NCBI RefSeq assembly: GCF_000003815.2
Contig: NC_049994.1
Coordinates: 5,016,392 to 5,080,391 of the forward strand
Length of the DNA: 64,000 nucleotides
Reading direction: 5' to 3'
From: Branchiostoma floridae
Lineage: Eukaryota > Chordata > Leptocardii > Amphioxiformes > Branchiostomatidae
Below the pieces are notes generated by a model. That model was not told the DNA's origin. It ran no database searches and worked only from the letters and a program-made list of their open reading frames with translations. Position 1 is the first letter of the stretch. Each line of letters begins with the position of its first letter. This document shows positions 24,601 through 32,949 of this stretch, piece by piece. The position numbers and the translations under genes were made by a program.

Positions 24601-27032
24601 ACGATTTTTGGTGCATGGATGGGGAGTTGTTGCCTAGGATTGACTTTGGGCCTTGTCGCGTTTGTCGCGTTTGAACTTGACGCGGCAGGTCGAATTTTGT
24701 GTCCGGGAGGGGTATTTCCGGAGTTATATCTTCTGACGGTTGGTGCGGGCGCGATGATCGGTGGCTGAATAATTCTCAATTTTGATTTTGACGCCCTTGG
24801 TGTTTGAACTTGACATTCCAGGTTACCTTTTGTGCGGGCACTGCGCATGCGCTGTATCTCCGGAACGCAAAATGCCATCGTGTTGCTATTTGTTACGTGG
24901 GTTGTTGCTGGTGTCCTGGTGGTCAGGTTTGATTTTGGGCCTCCTAGTGCTTGAGCTTGATACTGTAGGTTGACCCTGTTTTTGTGTGGTTGGGGCATCC
25001 CCCCAATATCTGCTTGGTTTGGTTGGGTTTGGGTTGATTGATAGGTCTTTAAGCTTAGGTGTAGAATCGTCATCTGTTTTTGCACTGGCTTCTGCCACCT
25101 TCAATGTATCAGGTTACTTTGTATCAACAGTGTTTCCAGCCAGATGATGTTTGTACTTAGTATCTGTTGCTGTTAGGTACAATTTGAGTTTGCTTCTTAG
25201 TCTTTGTGGTGTTTTGAGAGCTGTGTAGTACTGAGTTTAAAGTTCTGGTACAAGTTCCTTTACCCTGTTTGACAATCAGATGAAGATACAACTTTCTAAA
25301 GTGGAGGAGAAATGTATAGAGCTTGAGTGTAAGAGAAAGGTATGTATATTATCTTCCTGTGTTTCTTTTTGTTTCTTTGGGGATGCCATTTCCGTATTGT
25401 ATGCAGGTAATTTGTAGTTTGGGGCTAGTCATGGTCGCTTGATTTTTGGGCCTGCTTAATCTATAGTACATACAGGGTTAAGTGGTAGAAGCTTTGTTCT
25501 ATTTTAAATTTGGTATCGTTTGTTGCATTTTGTCACTTAGGTTTAGGTTTTAGTTGGATGGTTGAATAAAAATATTATACCACCCTGGGGACTAACTGTT
25601 GCTGCTGGATGGGGGCTACCACTATTCTATGTTGTCTATGGAACTACTGTAAAAACTTAATTGGTCAAATTATGCAAATAACCTTCCAGTGTCAAGTGTT
25701 ATAGCACTCCAGGAATAAATCTTTAATGAATATCATTGCCACACTAAGGAGATTTAGCAGCTGCATTAGGTCAGTACATTGAAATAAGAAGATATCAGTA
25801 CTGAATATATCATATGTGACAGAATAACTTCAAGGGCCATCTGAGACAAAAAAAGGTAGTAAAGTCGTCTCAACAAATTCAAGGTACTGTGGTTGGTTAC
25901 ATGGTTCAGAAATCCAAAATAAGTAATGTTCATCCATGCCCAAACTTACACATTCCGAAAATGGAATTTCAGACTTTTGCATGGTGCACATTTTCCAACC
26001 ACGCAAACACGGACAAAAAGGGAAAAAAAATACACAATAGGTCTACAGACACCCAATACATTTCATGCAGGCCTGAGGTCTATGAACTCTTGTTCTGGTA
26101 GTGCGGCCAGTTATCTGAAATCTTTGCGGAGGTGCATGTAGCCATTACTGAATGATTCTAATGCAACGGTTACAGATAAAAGACACACGTGTCTTTTTTT
26201 CTGCACCAGCTACCAATCCCTGTTGATAGATACTTTTACACCATACTAAAGACCATTTTAGACTAGATTTTCTGTTAACCTGCAGGGAAGGGAAATATTG
26301 TTTTTGCTCTGTTTCTTCTTCCTTGTCTTCTCCAAACAAAGTCAATGACCTTGACCAGACATCTAGCACCAAGGTTACTGAAGCTGTAACAGACACCCTG
26401 TGGTGTTGGATTACATTATGTAGCAAGTAGTAGGATGGGCTGGTCACCCATTATATATATGACTGTTTGAACAAGAATAAACAAAACAGTAGTTTCTTAG
26501 GCTAGACTCTGCAAATGTAAATGTAATGTATTTGCCATCCTCCTATGCAGGGACATCCAACGGCAAAACTGCCTGTCTGGATGCAGCCTGCTTTCTTAAC
26601 CGTCAGTCTTAGTTCCTGTAGGCGTCGCCACTAACCAGCTGTCAGTCAGTCCAAAATTGGCCTTTCAGTTTTCAAAAGGAGTCTCGCATATATAAGGATA
26701 AGCTCACTAATATTTATAAGCAGGGCGGTCAGGAACTAAGGGTGACGGTTGAGAAAGCAGGGCACAGACAGACAGGCAGTTGACTTTTGTCGTTGGATTT
26801 CCCTGTGTAGAAGGATGAGTATTTGCTTGCAAGTGTTGCCTTTCTAGATGTACTGCTCTGACAATAGCATTTTATCTAATGTTCACAGGAGTCCTACAAA
26901 CGTGCAGAGACTCTGTTAAAAACCCACGCCAGGGAGCACAAGACATTGGCAGAGGCACTGCTAAGATACGAGACGCTCACCGCAGACGAGATCCGAGAAG
27001 TCTTGGACGGGAAGCAGCTGCAAAACAGATGA
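12610..27032 (+). CDS. YME1L1: ATP-dependent zinc metalloprotease YME1L1 (mitochondrial i-AAA), 17 coding exons
   Basis: It is an inner-membrane AAA protease facing the intermembrane space; family members process OPA1 and degrade TIM and lipid-transfer proteins. Exons: 12610-12768, 13154-13322, 13784-13882, 14277-14371, 14861-14996, 15533-15652, 16354-16482, 18636-18806, 19534-19686, 20148-20343, 20926-21038, 21639-21794, 21986-22137, 22691-22816, 23301-23374, 23849-23932, 26889-27032. All have GT-AG borders and matching phases, giving ~758 residues (human about 773). Visible features: one transmembrane segment ~270-288; Walker A GPPGTGKT 365-372; Walker B with D424/E425; arginine fingers R480 and R483; zinc site HEGGH 585-589 with E586 catalytic; third ligand D663. 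The start was chosen because the first residues align with the vertebrate N-terminus. Exon 14 lacks one base after 22717, which breaks the frame at residue 626. Introns hold many mobile elements. Confidence 0.95.
13357..13510. repeat. Dispersed repeat, copy 1
   Basis: It shares TGAGTGTATCCAAAATACAC, then AAGTGGGTAAATTCGTCTTC and CACTGCCTAAA, with 31284-31450, in the same orientation. It lies in YME1L1 intron 2. The internal part differs by small deletions. The family is not recognised. Confidence 0.7.
14443..14725 (+). mobile_element. tRNA-derived SINE
   Basis: The head resembles a tRNA, with an A-box-like TAGCTCAAGTGGAAGCAG and a B-box-like GGTCAGTCCTGGG. A family body follows: CTTTCGGAAGGGACG, a GGTCCAATGTTTGAAGAGG stretch, CCTCTCCCTGTA, and AAGGAAACTTGCAGCCCTAT. 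Other copies or pieces are at 15800-15890, 29553-29786 with 30195-30310, 31210-31262 and 31583-31690 (reverse), and 55435-55530 (reverse). It lies in YME1L1 intron 4. Confidence 0.7.
15800..15890 (+). mobile_element. SINE fragment (3' body)
   Basis: It carries the CTCCCTATAGAAATATAC and CAAGGAAACTTGCTGCCCTAT body of the tRNA-derived SINE at 14443-14725, without the tRNA-like head. It lies in YME1L1 intron 6. Confidence 0.55.
15935..16284. mobile_element. Non-autonomous TIR element, CAGGCTTTTAGC ends
   Basis: Near-perfect inverted ends CAGGCTTTTAGCTAGG (15935) and CCTGGCTAAAAGCCTG (ending 16284) enclose ~350 bp without a transposase. Flanking 8-bp duplications do not match, so the superfamily is open; the CAGG start resembles hAT ends. 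It lies in YME1L1 intron 6. Confidence 0.6.
17362..18553. mobile_element. Non-autonomous DNA transposon, 19-bp perfect TIRs
   Basis: The ends TACTCTCACCTCTCAAATA and TATTTGAGAGGTGAGAGTA are perfect inverted repeats. They abut subterminal motifs rich in GTACGTTTATTTT on the left and GGGGGTACTTTTATTCC (four copies) on the right. If the terminal TA is counted as host DNA, the element has a TA target duplication, as in Tc1/mariner-type insertions. No transposase frame is seen. It sits in YME1L1 intron 7 and accounts for most of that intron's length. Confidence 0.65.
18843..19122. mobile_element. TIR element remnant, TTCTAGCCAG family
   Basis: The left end GCAGGCTTCTAGCCAGC faces a right end GCAGGCTAGAACG. 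The inside repeats GGACAAAAATT and ends with CCCCTCAAAATGCAGGAAAT text that also occurs inside the element at 37227-38769. It lies in YME1L1 intron 8. Confidence 0.45.
22153..22565. mobile_element. TIR element with GTGGGTACCGGTACAG end
   Basis: The left part (GGTGGGTACCGGTACAGAAA, then runs of CAGGTCCAGG and AACCTGAACCTG) matches the element at 60598-60992, including CAATGGTCC and ACCACAAAC-like inner text. The right end is degenerate (GTCCCCATCCCTACTC). It lies in YME1L1 intron 13. Confidence 0.6.
22855..22876. repeat. Poly-G run
   Basis: A run of about 18 consecutive G follows TTTTAAG in YME1L1 intron 14. Homopolymers like this are prone to length errors, which is relevant to the nearby exon 14 frameshift. 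Confidence 0.9.
23422..23743. mobile_element. Non-autonomous TIR element, CAGGGCTCGAAAT ends
   Basis: The left end CAGGGCTCGAAAT and right end ATTTCAAGCCCTG are inverted with one mismatch. The interior repeats ACCTGCA and TGCAGGTA words. It is 322 bp with no coding potential, in YME1L1 intron 15. The CAGGG ends suggest a hAT-type element, but no matching 8-bp duplication is visible. Confidence 0.6.
24400..24975. repeat. Diverged tandem repeat, ~140-147 bp units
   Basis: A phrase like TTTGGGCCTCCTGGCGCTTG then AACTTGACATTGCAGGT recurs near 24499, 24646, 24788 and 24934, each time followed by TTTTG...GCGCTGT and an ATTTTTGGTxCxTGGxTxGG phrase. Long open frames on the minus strand (for example 24489-25085) reflect this periodicity. 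It lies in YME1L1 intron 16. Confidence 0.65.
26275..26515. repeat. Dispersed repeat, copy 1
   Basis: It shares GGAAGGGAAATATTGTTTTT, GCTCTGTTT, a GTCAATGACCT stretch, ACAGACACCCTGTGGT-like and TGTAGCAAGTAG-like text with 44533-44800. Order and orientation are the same. It lies in YME1L1 intron 16. The family is not recognised. Confidence 0.65.
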
Positions 27033-28040
27033 TCAACAAAGCTGTCCCCCACCCGTTTCTGGTTTGGACTAGTCCAGTGTGAGATTCCGTGATGACATGA
27101 TAAAGATGACCTGCCCCACCTAAACCCAAAATGGACTGGTCCAGTATCAGACTTATTTGGGCAACATTGGAAGCAAAGATTACTCATCTAGGGGTGTTAC
27201 AAATAGCATAGATTGCCCTTATATTGGCTGGCAATTGTCTGACCATCCCTATCCTTGGAAGTGAAGAAAAGTGCTCTTTTGCTATTAAGTACAATTTCCT
27301 CTTTCATGAGTTTTATTTCAGGGAATTCTTCACTGCATGAAACCTCAATCTTACTATTTTATTGTTATCAAAAGTGGGCTGAAAAATCCCACATTAGAGT
27401 CTGACTTTGTGGAATGTAAAAATGCTGAGCACCTGGCTTTGTATGGCAAGCATCCCTTTTGCAACTTTTAGATGAACTTCACTATGAATATAGATATTAG
27501 TTTTTTCTTGACAAGAACTCTGCCATTTCCTTTGCTTGGCTCTTGTTCTTTAAGCATGCTTGTCTGTGATATGACCTGTCTTAAGCATATGTAAGTTAAC
27601 TAAATCCACACTAGAAATAAGTTTGGAACATTCTTGAATGTATTATTCCACTATTAGAAAATATGCTTGGTCAGTGAAATGTGTTAGAGGTAACAGTGTA
27701 AATACATGTGAAAACAAGACAATAGAATTGTATGGTTAACAGACAATGCACCAACTTGTGCTGGATGATATGTATATCATATATGGTCATATTCTATAGT
27801 ACTTAAGTTAACATTCTTCACATTGTAGTGATAAGAAAATGTCTTGACATGCCAAAAATCTCTTGTTGCAAACCTGTAGGTCAACCAAGTGATCGAAAAC
27901 AAAGCCAGGTTGAAAGTGATTTGATCTTTCTGAATGAAAAGATGGATTATGAACAGTTAGGAAATACTCCATTGTATTTCTGTCTTGATCACATTGCAAT
28001 AAACATGGTGTACAATAAAAAGTTGTTCAAAGACCTTTAA
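27033..28040 (+). other. YME1L1 3' UTR
   Basis: The stretch after the stop codon lacks repeats and coding signals, and ends with two AATAAA signals at 27998-28003 and 28014-28019. This gives a 3' UTR of about 1 kb. A further AATAAA lies near 28217. Confidence 0.65.
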
Positions 28041-28693
28041 ATTGTTGCTAGCACAATAGAAAATGATATTACAGTATGCTTTCACCAGTACATGATTTAT
28101 CATCAATACAAATTGTCGTTACCTTGCTGTTAATTTCTGCATTATTGGTTTTTACATTGCAACCACATTTTGCAATGATTTTAATTATGTAACCACATTG
28201 AAGATAACAATGGAATTGAATAAATACTTGTTAAAAGAACAAGCCTAAAACTGGAAATTAAAATCAATGATATTCAAACAGTTCATCTTACAGTGGAAGA
28301 CCTTAGTACGTCATGGTCAACAATAGCTGTTTAAAAAAAGGCATTTGCTAGACTAAGTGTATATTGTGCATCTAAAAGTATAATAGTGCAAAATTGCTTA
28401 TTCGATGAAAAGAGGTCATGTTTTATCCTGAGAAATACCATACCTAGTTTCATCAGGTTGGTATGTCACTAAATAAATTCAATTGCTGTAACACTTATTT
28501 CTGCAGTACAATTTGAACCAGTGAGAATTGCTTTGAGGAAAGTGAGTGAGTGAGTGAGTGAGTGACAGACGGTCACTGAAAATTCAGTGGAACAGCAGCG
28601 GTTGTGTAAAAATGAGTCTCTTTATTCAATGAAATACCATACCTCATGGAGTAATTTGGTTCAAAATCACAACAACCAGACTTAATATTCGAT
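28041..28693. other. Intergenic or PEX11 3' region
   Basis: AT-rich with no coding exon seen on either strand. It contains a (GAGT)n microsatellite at 28539-28564. The missing C-terminal PEX11 exons are not found here, so they are probably inside the N gap. Confidence 0.4.
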
Positions 28694-28793
28694 NNNNNNN
28701 NNNNNNNNNNNNNNNNNNNNNNNNNNNNNNNNNNNNNNNNNNNNNNNNNNNNNNNNNNNNNNNNNNNNNNNNNNNNNNNNNNNNNNNNNNNNN
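28694..28793. other. Assembly gap (100 N)
   Basis: Exactly 100 N, the conventional size for a gap of unknown length. It starts within PEX11 exon 3 as read on the minus strand, so real sequence is missing. Confidence 0.99.
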
Positions 28794-31700
28794 CAGCGTC
28801 CACGGAATTCAGACTGTTACCGAATCTCATCACTGCAACACAAGATGGAAGAGATTTGTTAAGAATTGCCATTTGTTCAATGCTCAAAGCAGCAATGGTC
28901 TTTCGCGTGTGTAAAAACACAAGCATCCTACAAAATTCAGACTGATAGTACACAACTATATGTATTGGCATCCTTACTGTTAGTTACCAACCTCTAAGAG
29001 CTGTTCTTTTGGTGGCTTACAATATGCTATATATAGATCAAAGATACTGCCACAAGAGATCTAGTACAATAGAATTGATATGCCATCAGAGAAAGAAAGC
29101 ATATCATAAGCCCCAGAAAAGACCGACAGAGCCTGCTATAAGAAGGCTAAATACTGGCTCTACCCCTAGGGAATTGCCAAAAATAGCTGCACTAAGTATA
29201 ACATTACATGAAACTAGAAGGAAAGGGACTCAGTAATATTTCATTGAGTTTGTGTGTGTGTTCGTGTGTGTGTGTGTGTGTGTGTTCGTGTGTGTATGTG
29301 TGTGTGTGTGTGTGTGTCTGTTAAGGGGGTTGTTACGGATGTGAAAAAGATGAGGTAGCCTTACATTTTCTGGTCATGCTGACTTGAGACTCCAGTTTCT
29401 TCATCTTGCCCACAACATCAGTGTTTGTACTGCCGAGTACTGCACGCAGGAAGATACTGCCATATTGCACTGTCCTACAGTAAAAAACAGACATAGTACA
29501 GACATTACTTTTTTTAGTCAAAGGGAGAAATGGGTTGCAGTATTGAAATTGTGATGTCCCTGTAGCTCAACTGGTAGCAGCCTCACAGTTGAGCCCCTGG
29601 TTGATTTAGCTGGCAACTAGGAGACCCTGGTTAAATCCTTGGTCTAAAGGCATCTTGAATGGGGCTGCACTCATCTTTCAGAACATAAACATTTCAGCTC
29701 CTAAGTTGGTCCCAATAAGTTGGTAACTGGGAGATCCTGGTTCAATCCTGGGTAGGGCATCTCGATTGGGGCTGCGTCCGTCTTTCTAGCCTGGTTACCA
29801 AACCCCAGCCCGATCTCAAGTATCTGTCGTGCAGGGGTCTGGCAGGATGGCATAGGCCGGATTCTCAATTTTGCCCCTTATAGTGGGCAAAAAACTCCAC
29901 CAATAGAACAGCAGTAGGATCAGCAGGAGGTAATTACACCCCTGCCATGATTGGTTAAAGACCCCCAACTGTATGTTTTGAATCCATAACAGTGGCCACC
30001 AAGTACCTGATTCGCTACTGTGATAGCCTGCTGACCAACTGTGGTGTGTTGTAGCTGGCTACCTGTGGTGTGAGTGGTAATAAATCCTAGGTTCTCCTCC
30101 CTCTGATAAAGGCCCTCGAGAACATTTCTACAGCCATCCTGCCAGACCCCAACACAAAATGTATTTTTGAGGTTGGGGTATGGTATCCAGGCTACCGTCT
30201 TTCAGAAGGGACGAAAAATGGAGGTCCCGTGTTTGAGGAGGTGCCATTAGCTAACAGACCCTCCCTGTAGAAATATACTCTGGAACAGCAAGGAAAGGGA
30301 ACTTCAAGGGTCCAAACCAAAGAACAAAAAAATCCATAAACTTTGCCAACAACAATTACAATGACCACAAAATTGTCATGGACGCGATACATATACAGCA
30401 GAACACTATAAACTGTTTGCATTTGACCAATTGGATTCCATATATCATCATATAGGCATTGTTTAGCTGATAACAAATCAGGAATAAATATGTCCATCAA
30501 TAAATCAATGGGCAAATCTTTTCCAGAAATCTTCAATTGTTTTTTATTCAAATTTTTGAATGCAGCATTTTTCACCTTGCAACTTTCTACCAGACAGTAA
30601 AAATGAGGTCATCTTTGCTTAGGATAAATAATTACCAACACATCTGGGCATTGACCAATCAAAGGTCTCCTTCTTGTGACATTTAGGTCATTGAACCCTT
30701 AATAGGTCAGACAATAGTCACTAAGTCAGTGACCAATCAAAAGTCTTCTTCTTGTGACATTTAGGTCATTGAACCCTTTATAGGTCAGACACTACCAAAT
30801 CTGCCTGTGATCATTCTTCTATATCAGTTGCTGCAAACCTCTCAAGGCATCATGAACAAATATGAAGGATTTAAAAATATTCGTTACTTCAAAAAGGTCT
30901 CTGAGTACAGGCTAATGTAATTTTTGTAAACACAGCAAAATATTATTTTACATATTGGTCACCACACAAAGATCAAAGTTTAGTGTAGTTGCCAGAAGCA
31001 ATGAGATATATGCTGTGGGAAATCTCATTTTGAACACAGACAGGAACACTAGAGGCAGGGCTATTTCAATAGAATTGAAGGACATTCTCGATTTTTCATG
31101 TCCAGACAACAAAGGTCGTTGGTAGATGCAGAATCATACAGTTGTCGCTTATTTTGTAAGCACATGCAGCATAGGTCAGCAAGTATCTTGTTGTTTCAGT
31201 TGTAGATACTTTATATTTCAAAGTTGCTTAGCCCTCGAGGCACCTCCTCAAACACAGTTCCCCCACTTTACGCCCAACTATTTATGAGTGTATCCAAAAT
31301 ACACGCTTACTTTCCAACTATTCCTGACAATGAAAAATCAATCCTACTATTAAAATCAAAGAACCCACACATTATAAAAGAAGTGGGTAAATTCGTCTTC
31401 CACTGCCTAAAGAGAAAAAGTCTAACCCAACAAAACCAGTATAATGTACACTAGCATAGCATATAGTCATAGAATGTAGTTCCTAGCACCTTTGTATTTT
31501 CCTTATTTTACATGTTGTTTGTACCTGCAATTAGCCCTTCGGGCAAGAACTTGCAATAAACATATCAATTAATATTCCAAAAGACGGGCCGGGTGCAGCC
31601 CCAACCGAAGATGCCCTTCCCAGGGTTGAACCGGGGTCTCTCAGTTACAAACCGAGTGTGTGTCTGAAGCTACGAGTTAAGCCAAAAGAGTATCCCTCGT

Positions 31701-31820
31701 TTCTATCGTAAGCCGTTATACATGTATAACGTTGTTACCTCACCTTTAGGTGACCCACACATACCTGAACAGCTTGTCCCGTCCTTTCGTCTGTGCACTG
31801 AAGTTTATAAACGCTTCCAT
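28794..31820 (-). CDS. PEX11: Peroxisomal membrane protein 11 (PEX11A/B type), N-terminal part
   Basis: PEX11 is a peroxisomal membrane protein that elongates and tubulates the membrane before fission. Three exons are visible on the minus strand: exon 1 31820-31765 (18 codons + 2), exon 2 29474-29365, and exon 3 28832 down to the gap at 28794. All borders are GT/AG with matching phases (2, then 1). Exon 1 encodes MEAF...GRDKLFR, the hallmark start of the family. Exon 2 encodes RTVQYGSIFLR, then KMKKLESQVSMTRK, corresponding to the conserved amphipathic region. Exon 3 encodes MRFGNSLNSVDA. Only ~68 of an expected ~240 residues are present; the rest, with its membrane segments, falls in or beyond the gap. 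The A/B type is chosen over gamma from the GRDxLFR...KKLES spacing. The gene is convergent with YME1L1. Confidence 0.82.
29247..29319. repeat. (GT)n microsatellite
   Basis: Interrupted TG/GT dinucleotide runs (GTGTGTGTGTTCGTGTG and similar) lie downstream of PEX11 exon 2 on the minus strand, inside intron 2. Confidence 0.9.
29553..30310 (+). mobile_element. tRNA-derived SINE interrupted by another element
   Basis: Two tRNA-like heads (near 29560 and 29710) carry A-box TAGCTCAACTGGTAGCAG and B-box GGTTCAATCCTGGG. The SINE body breaks at 29786 and resumes at 30195 with CTTTCAGAAGGGACG, GTGTTTGAGGAGG and CCTCCCTGTAGAAATATAC. It lies in PEX11 intron 1, antisense to that gene. Confidence 0.75.
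29787..30194. mobile_element. Non-autonomous TIR element inserted in a SINE
   Basis: The ends TAGCCTGGTTACCAAACCCC and GGGGTATGGTATCCAGGCTA are inverted with two mismatches. The element is flanked by a perfect CCGTCTTTC duplication (29778-29786 and 30195-30203). A 9-bp duplication points to a MULE-type element; if one C is coincidental, 8 bp would fit hAT. No transposase is present. Confidence 0.75.
31210..31690 (-). mobile_element. SINE pieces (reverse) around a dispersed repeat
   Basis: Reverse-strand SINE body (CTCGAGGCACCTCCTCAAACAC at 31231-31252) and head (GGGTTGAACCGGGG near 31623, the B box in reverse) flank the dispersed repeat at 31284-31450. It lies in PEX11 intron 1. Confidence 0.55.
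31284..31450. repeat. Dispersed repeat, copy 2
   Basis: Partner of 13357-13510; the strongest shared runs are TGAGTGTATCCAAAATACAC and AAGTGGGTAAATTCGTCTTC. Confidence 0.7.
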
Positions 31821-31982
31821 GTCCCTGTGTGAATCTTACCAAACCAGTCGGTCGTTGTGAAGACGTACGATCGTGACACAGCACTTGTACGACCGCGACA
31901 CTTTACATGACACGTTTTCTAACGCGTGGGGCGGCCAGAACACGATTTAAAACCCTCGTGTCCAAAATCTGAATTAGGGCAA

Positions 31983-32002
31983 GGGTCGAAGGTCAATGAC
32001 CT
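31983..32002. promoter_or_regulatory. Nuclear-receptor half-site cluster upstream of PEX11
   Basis: AGGTCAATGACCT (31990-32002) is a perfect IR1 of AGGTCA half-sites. Together with the preceding GGGTCGA it also makes a DR1-like pair. It lies ~165 bp upstream of the PEX11 ATG. Mammalian PEX11A is a known PPAR-alpha target through a DR1, which makes this plausible; however, AGGTCAATGACCT also occurs in the dispersed repeat near 44623, so it may come from a repeat. Confidence 0.3.
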
Positions 32003-32618
32003 AGAGGGCATTGAAATGGCATGCTCGTACGGTGAGGAAAGAATATATAGTGTGCTTTTTCCGTCCGCTTATCATTACTTAATCACTTGGAGTATATGAA
32101 ATTTCTTTGTCATCGAAAGTTCTAGATCTGATGTTTTGTTAGCCTTCATTGTTTATTTTTTACGTAGAATTTTAAGATTTATTATCTTGTATCAAATATA
32201 TTGTAGGCGACTATAAACTCGCTGTAGTCTCCAAAGTAAAACAAAAAACAAACAAAAAACAATAAAATATGTTTGTATTACTACAAGGACACCACGCATT
32301 AATTTGAGCTGTAACATTTATTTTGTCTATTTATTAACCGTTATTATTTTGTTTTGAAAATGACAGCTCAGGTCGAGTTTTCTTTTTAAGATGCCCAGTC
32401 TAGGAAAGACACACTAAATCCTTACGTATGTAATGTTATACATAGAACAAAATTTACAGCAGTTTTACAAACATCGAATAAAACTTGATAAATGGCTCTT
32501 TTTTCACAGCCACAGCTCAATTCCGCTGTCGAAAATAAAGCTCTGTTTGTGAAAAAAAGTCAGTCCCTTTATTTATTGACGTACCAACCTGATGAAACTT
32601 TTCACGGAGGTTATAAAA
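32003..32618. other. PEX11 upstream, no gene recognised
   Basis: AT-rich sequence without supported coding exons. Poly-A-rich AAACAAAAAACAAAC text near 32240 could be a retroposon tail, but no body is recognised. Confidence 0.3.
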
Positions 32619-32841
32619 ACTGTAAAAGGGAAAATAGTCGCGGTGGTTTCATGTACATGTGTTGGCGTTTTCACAGTGACGTCTTCACTGCGAACTTGGA
32701 GTCACCGCGAACATTTCTCCTTATACAGTAAACCCCTACATCAAGCAGTTTCAACCTCGAACCTAAAAAAATGTACTTCTGATAATCATTTTCTCCCTAT
32801 GCCGCAATATCAAATCCCCGCGACTATTTTCCTTTCACAGT
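32619..32841. mobile_element. MITE, ACTGTAAAAGGGAAAATAGT ends
   Basis: The left end ACTGTAAAAGGGAAAATAG then TCGCGG is inverted against the right end CCGCGACTATTTTCC then TTTCACAGT. It is about 223 bp and non-coding. It belongs with the ACTGTAAA-ended elements at 6024, 49697 and 59090. Confidence 0.7.
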
Positions 32842-32949
32842 AATATAGGTAACAGAAACTGTAACAGTTGTAAACATAAGCACCACCATGAATGAATGTC
32901 TAGATTCAAGAGCTCTCAAAGTCAAAGTTTCTTGCGTATACAATTGCAG

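Noticed and set aside
24489-25085. 198-codon minus-strand frame in YME1L1 intron 16
   Set aside because: It tracks a diverged ~145-bp tandem repeat, has a low-complexity repetitive product and no recognisable domain.
29553-29640. Possible tRNA gene with A and B boxes
   Set aside because: No cloverleaf with paired acceptor arms could be formed, and the same head occurs with a shared body elsewhere; it is a tRNA-derived SINE.
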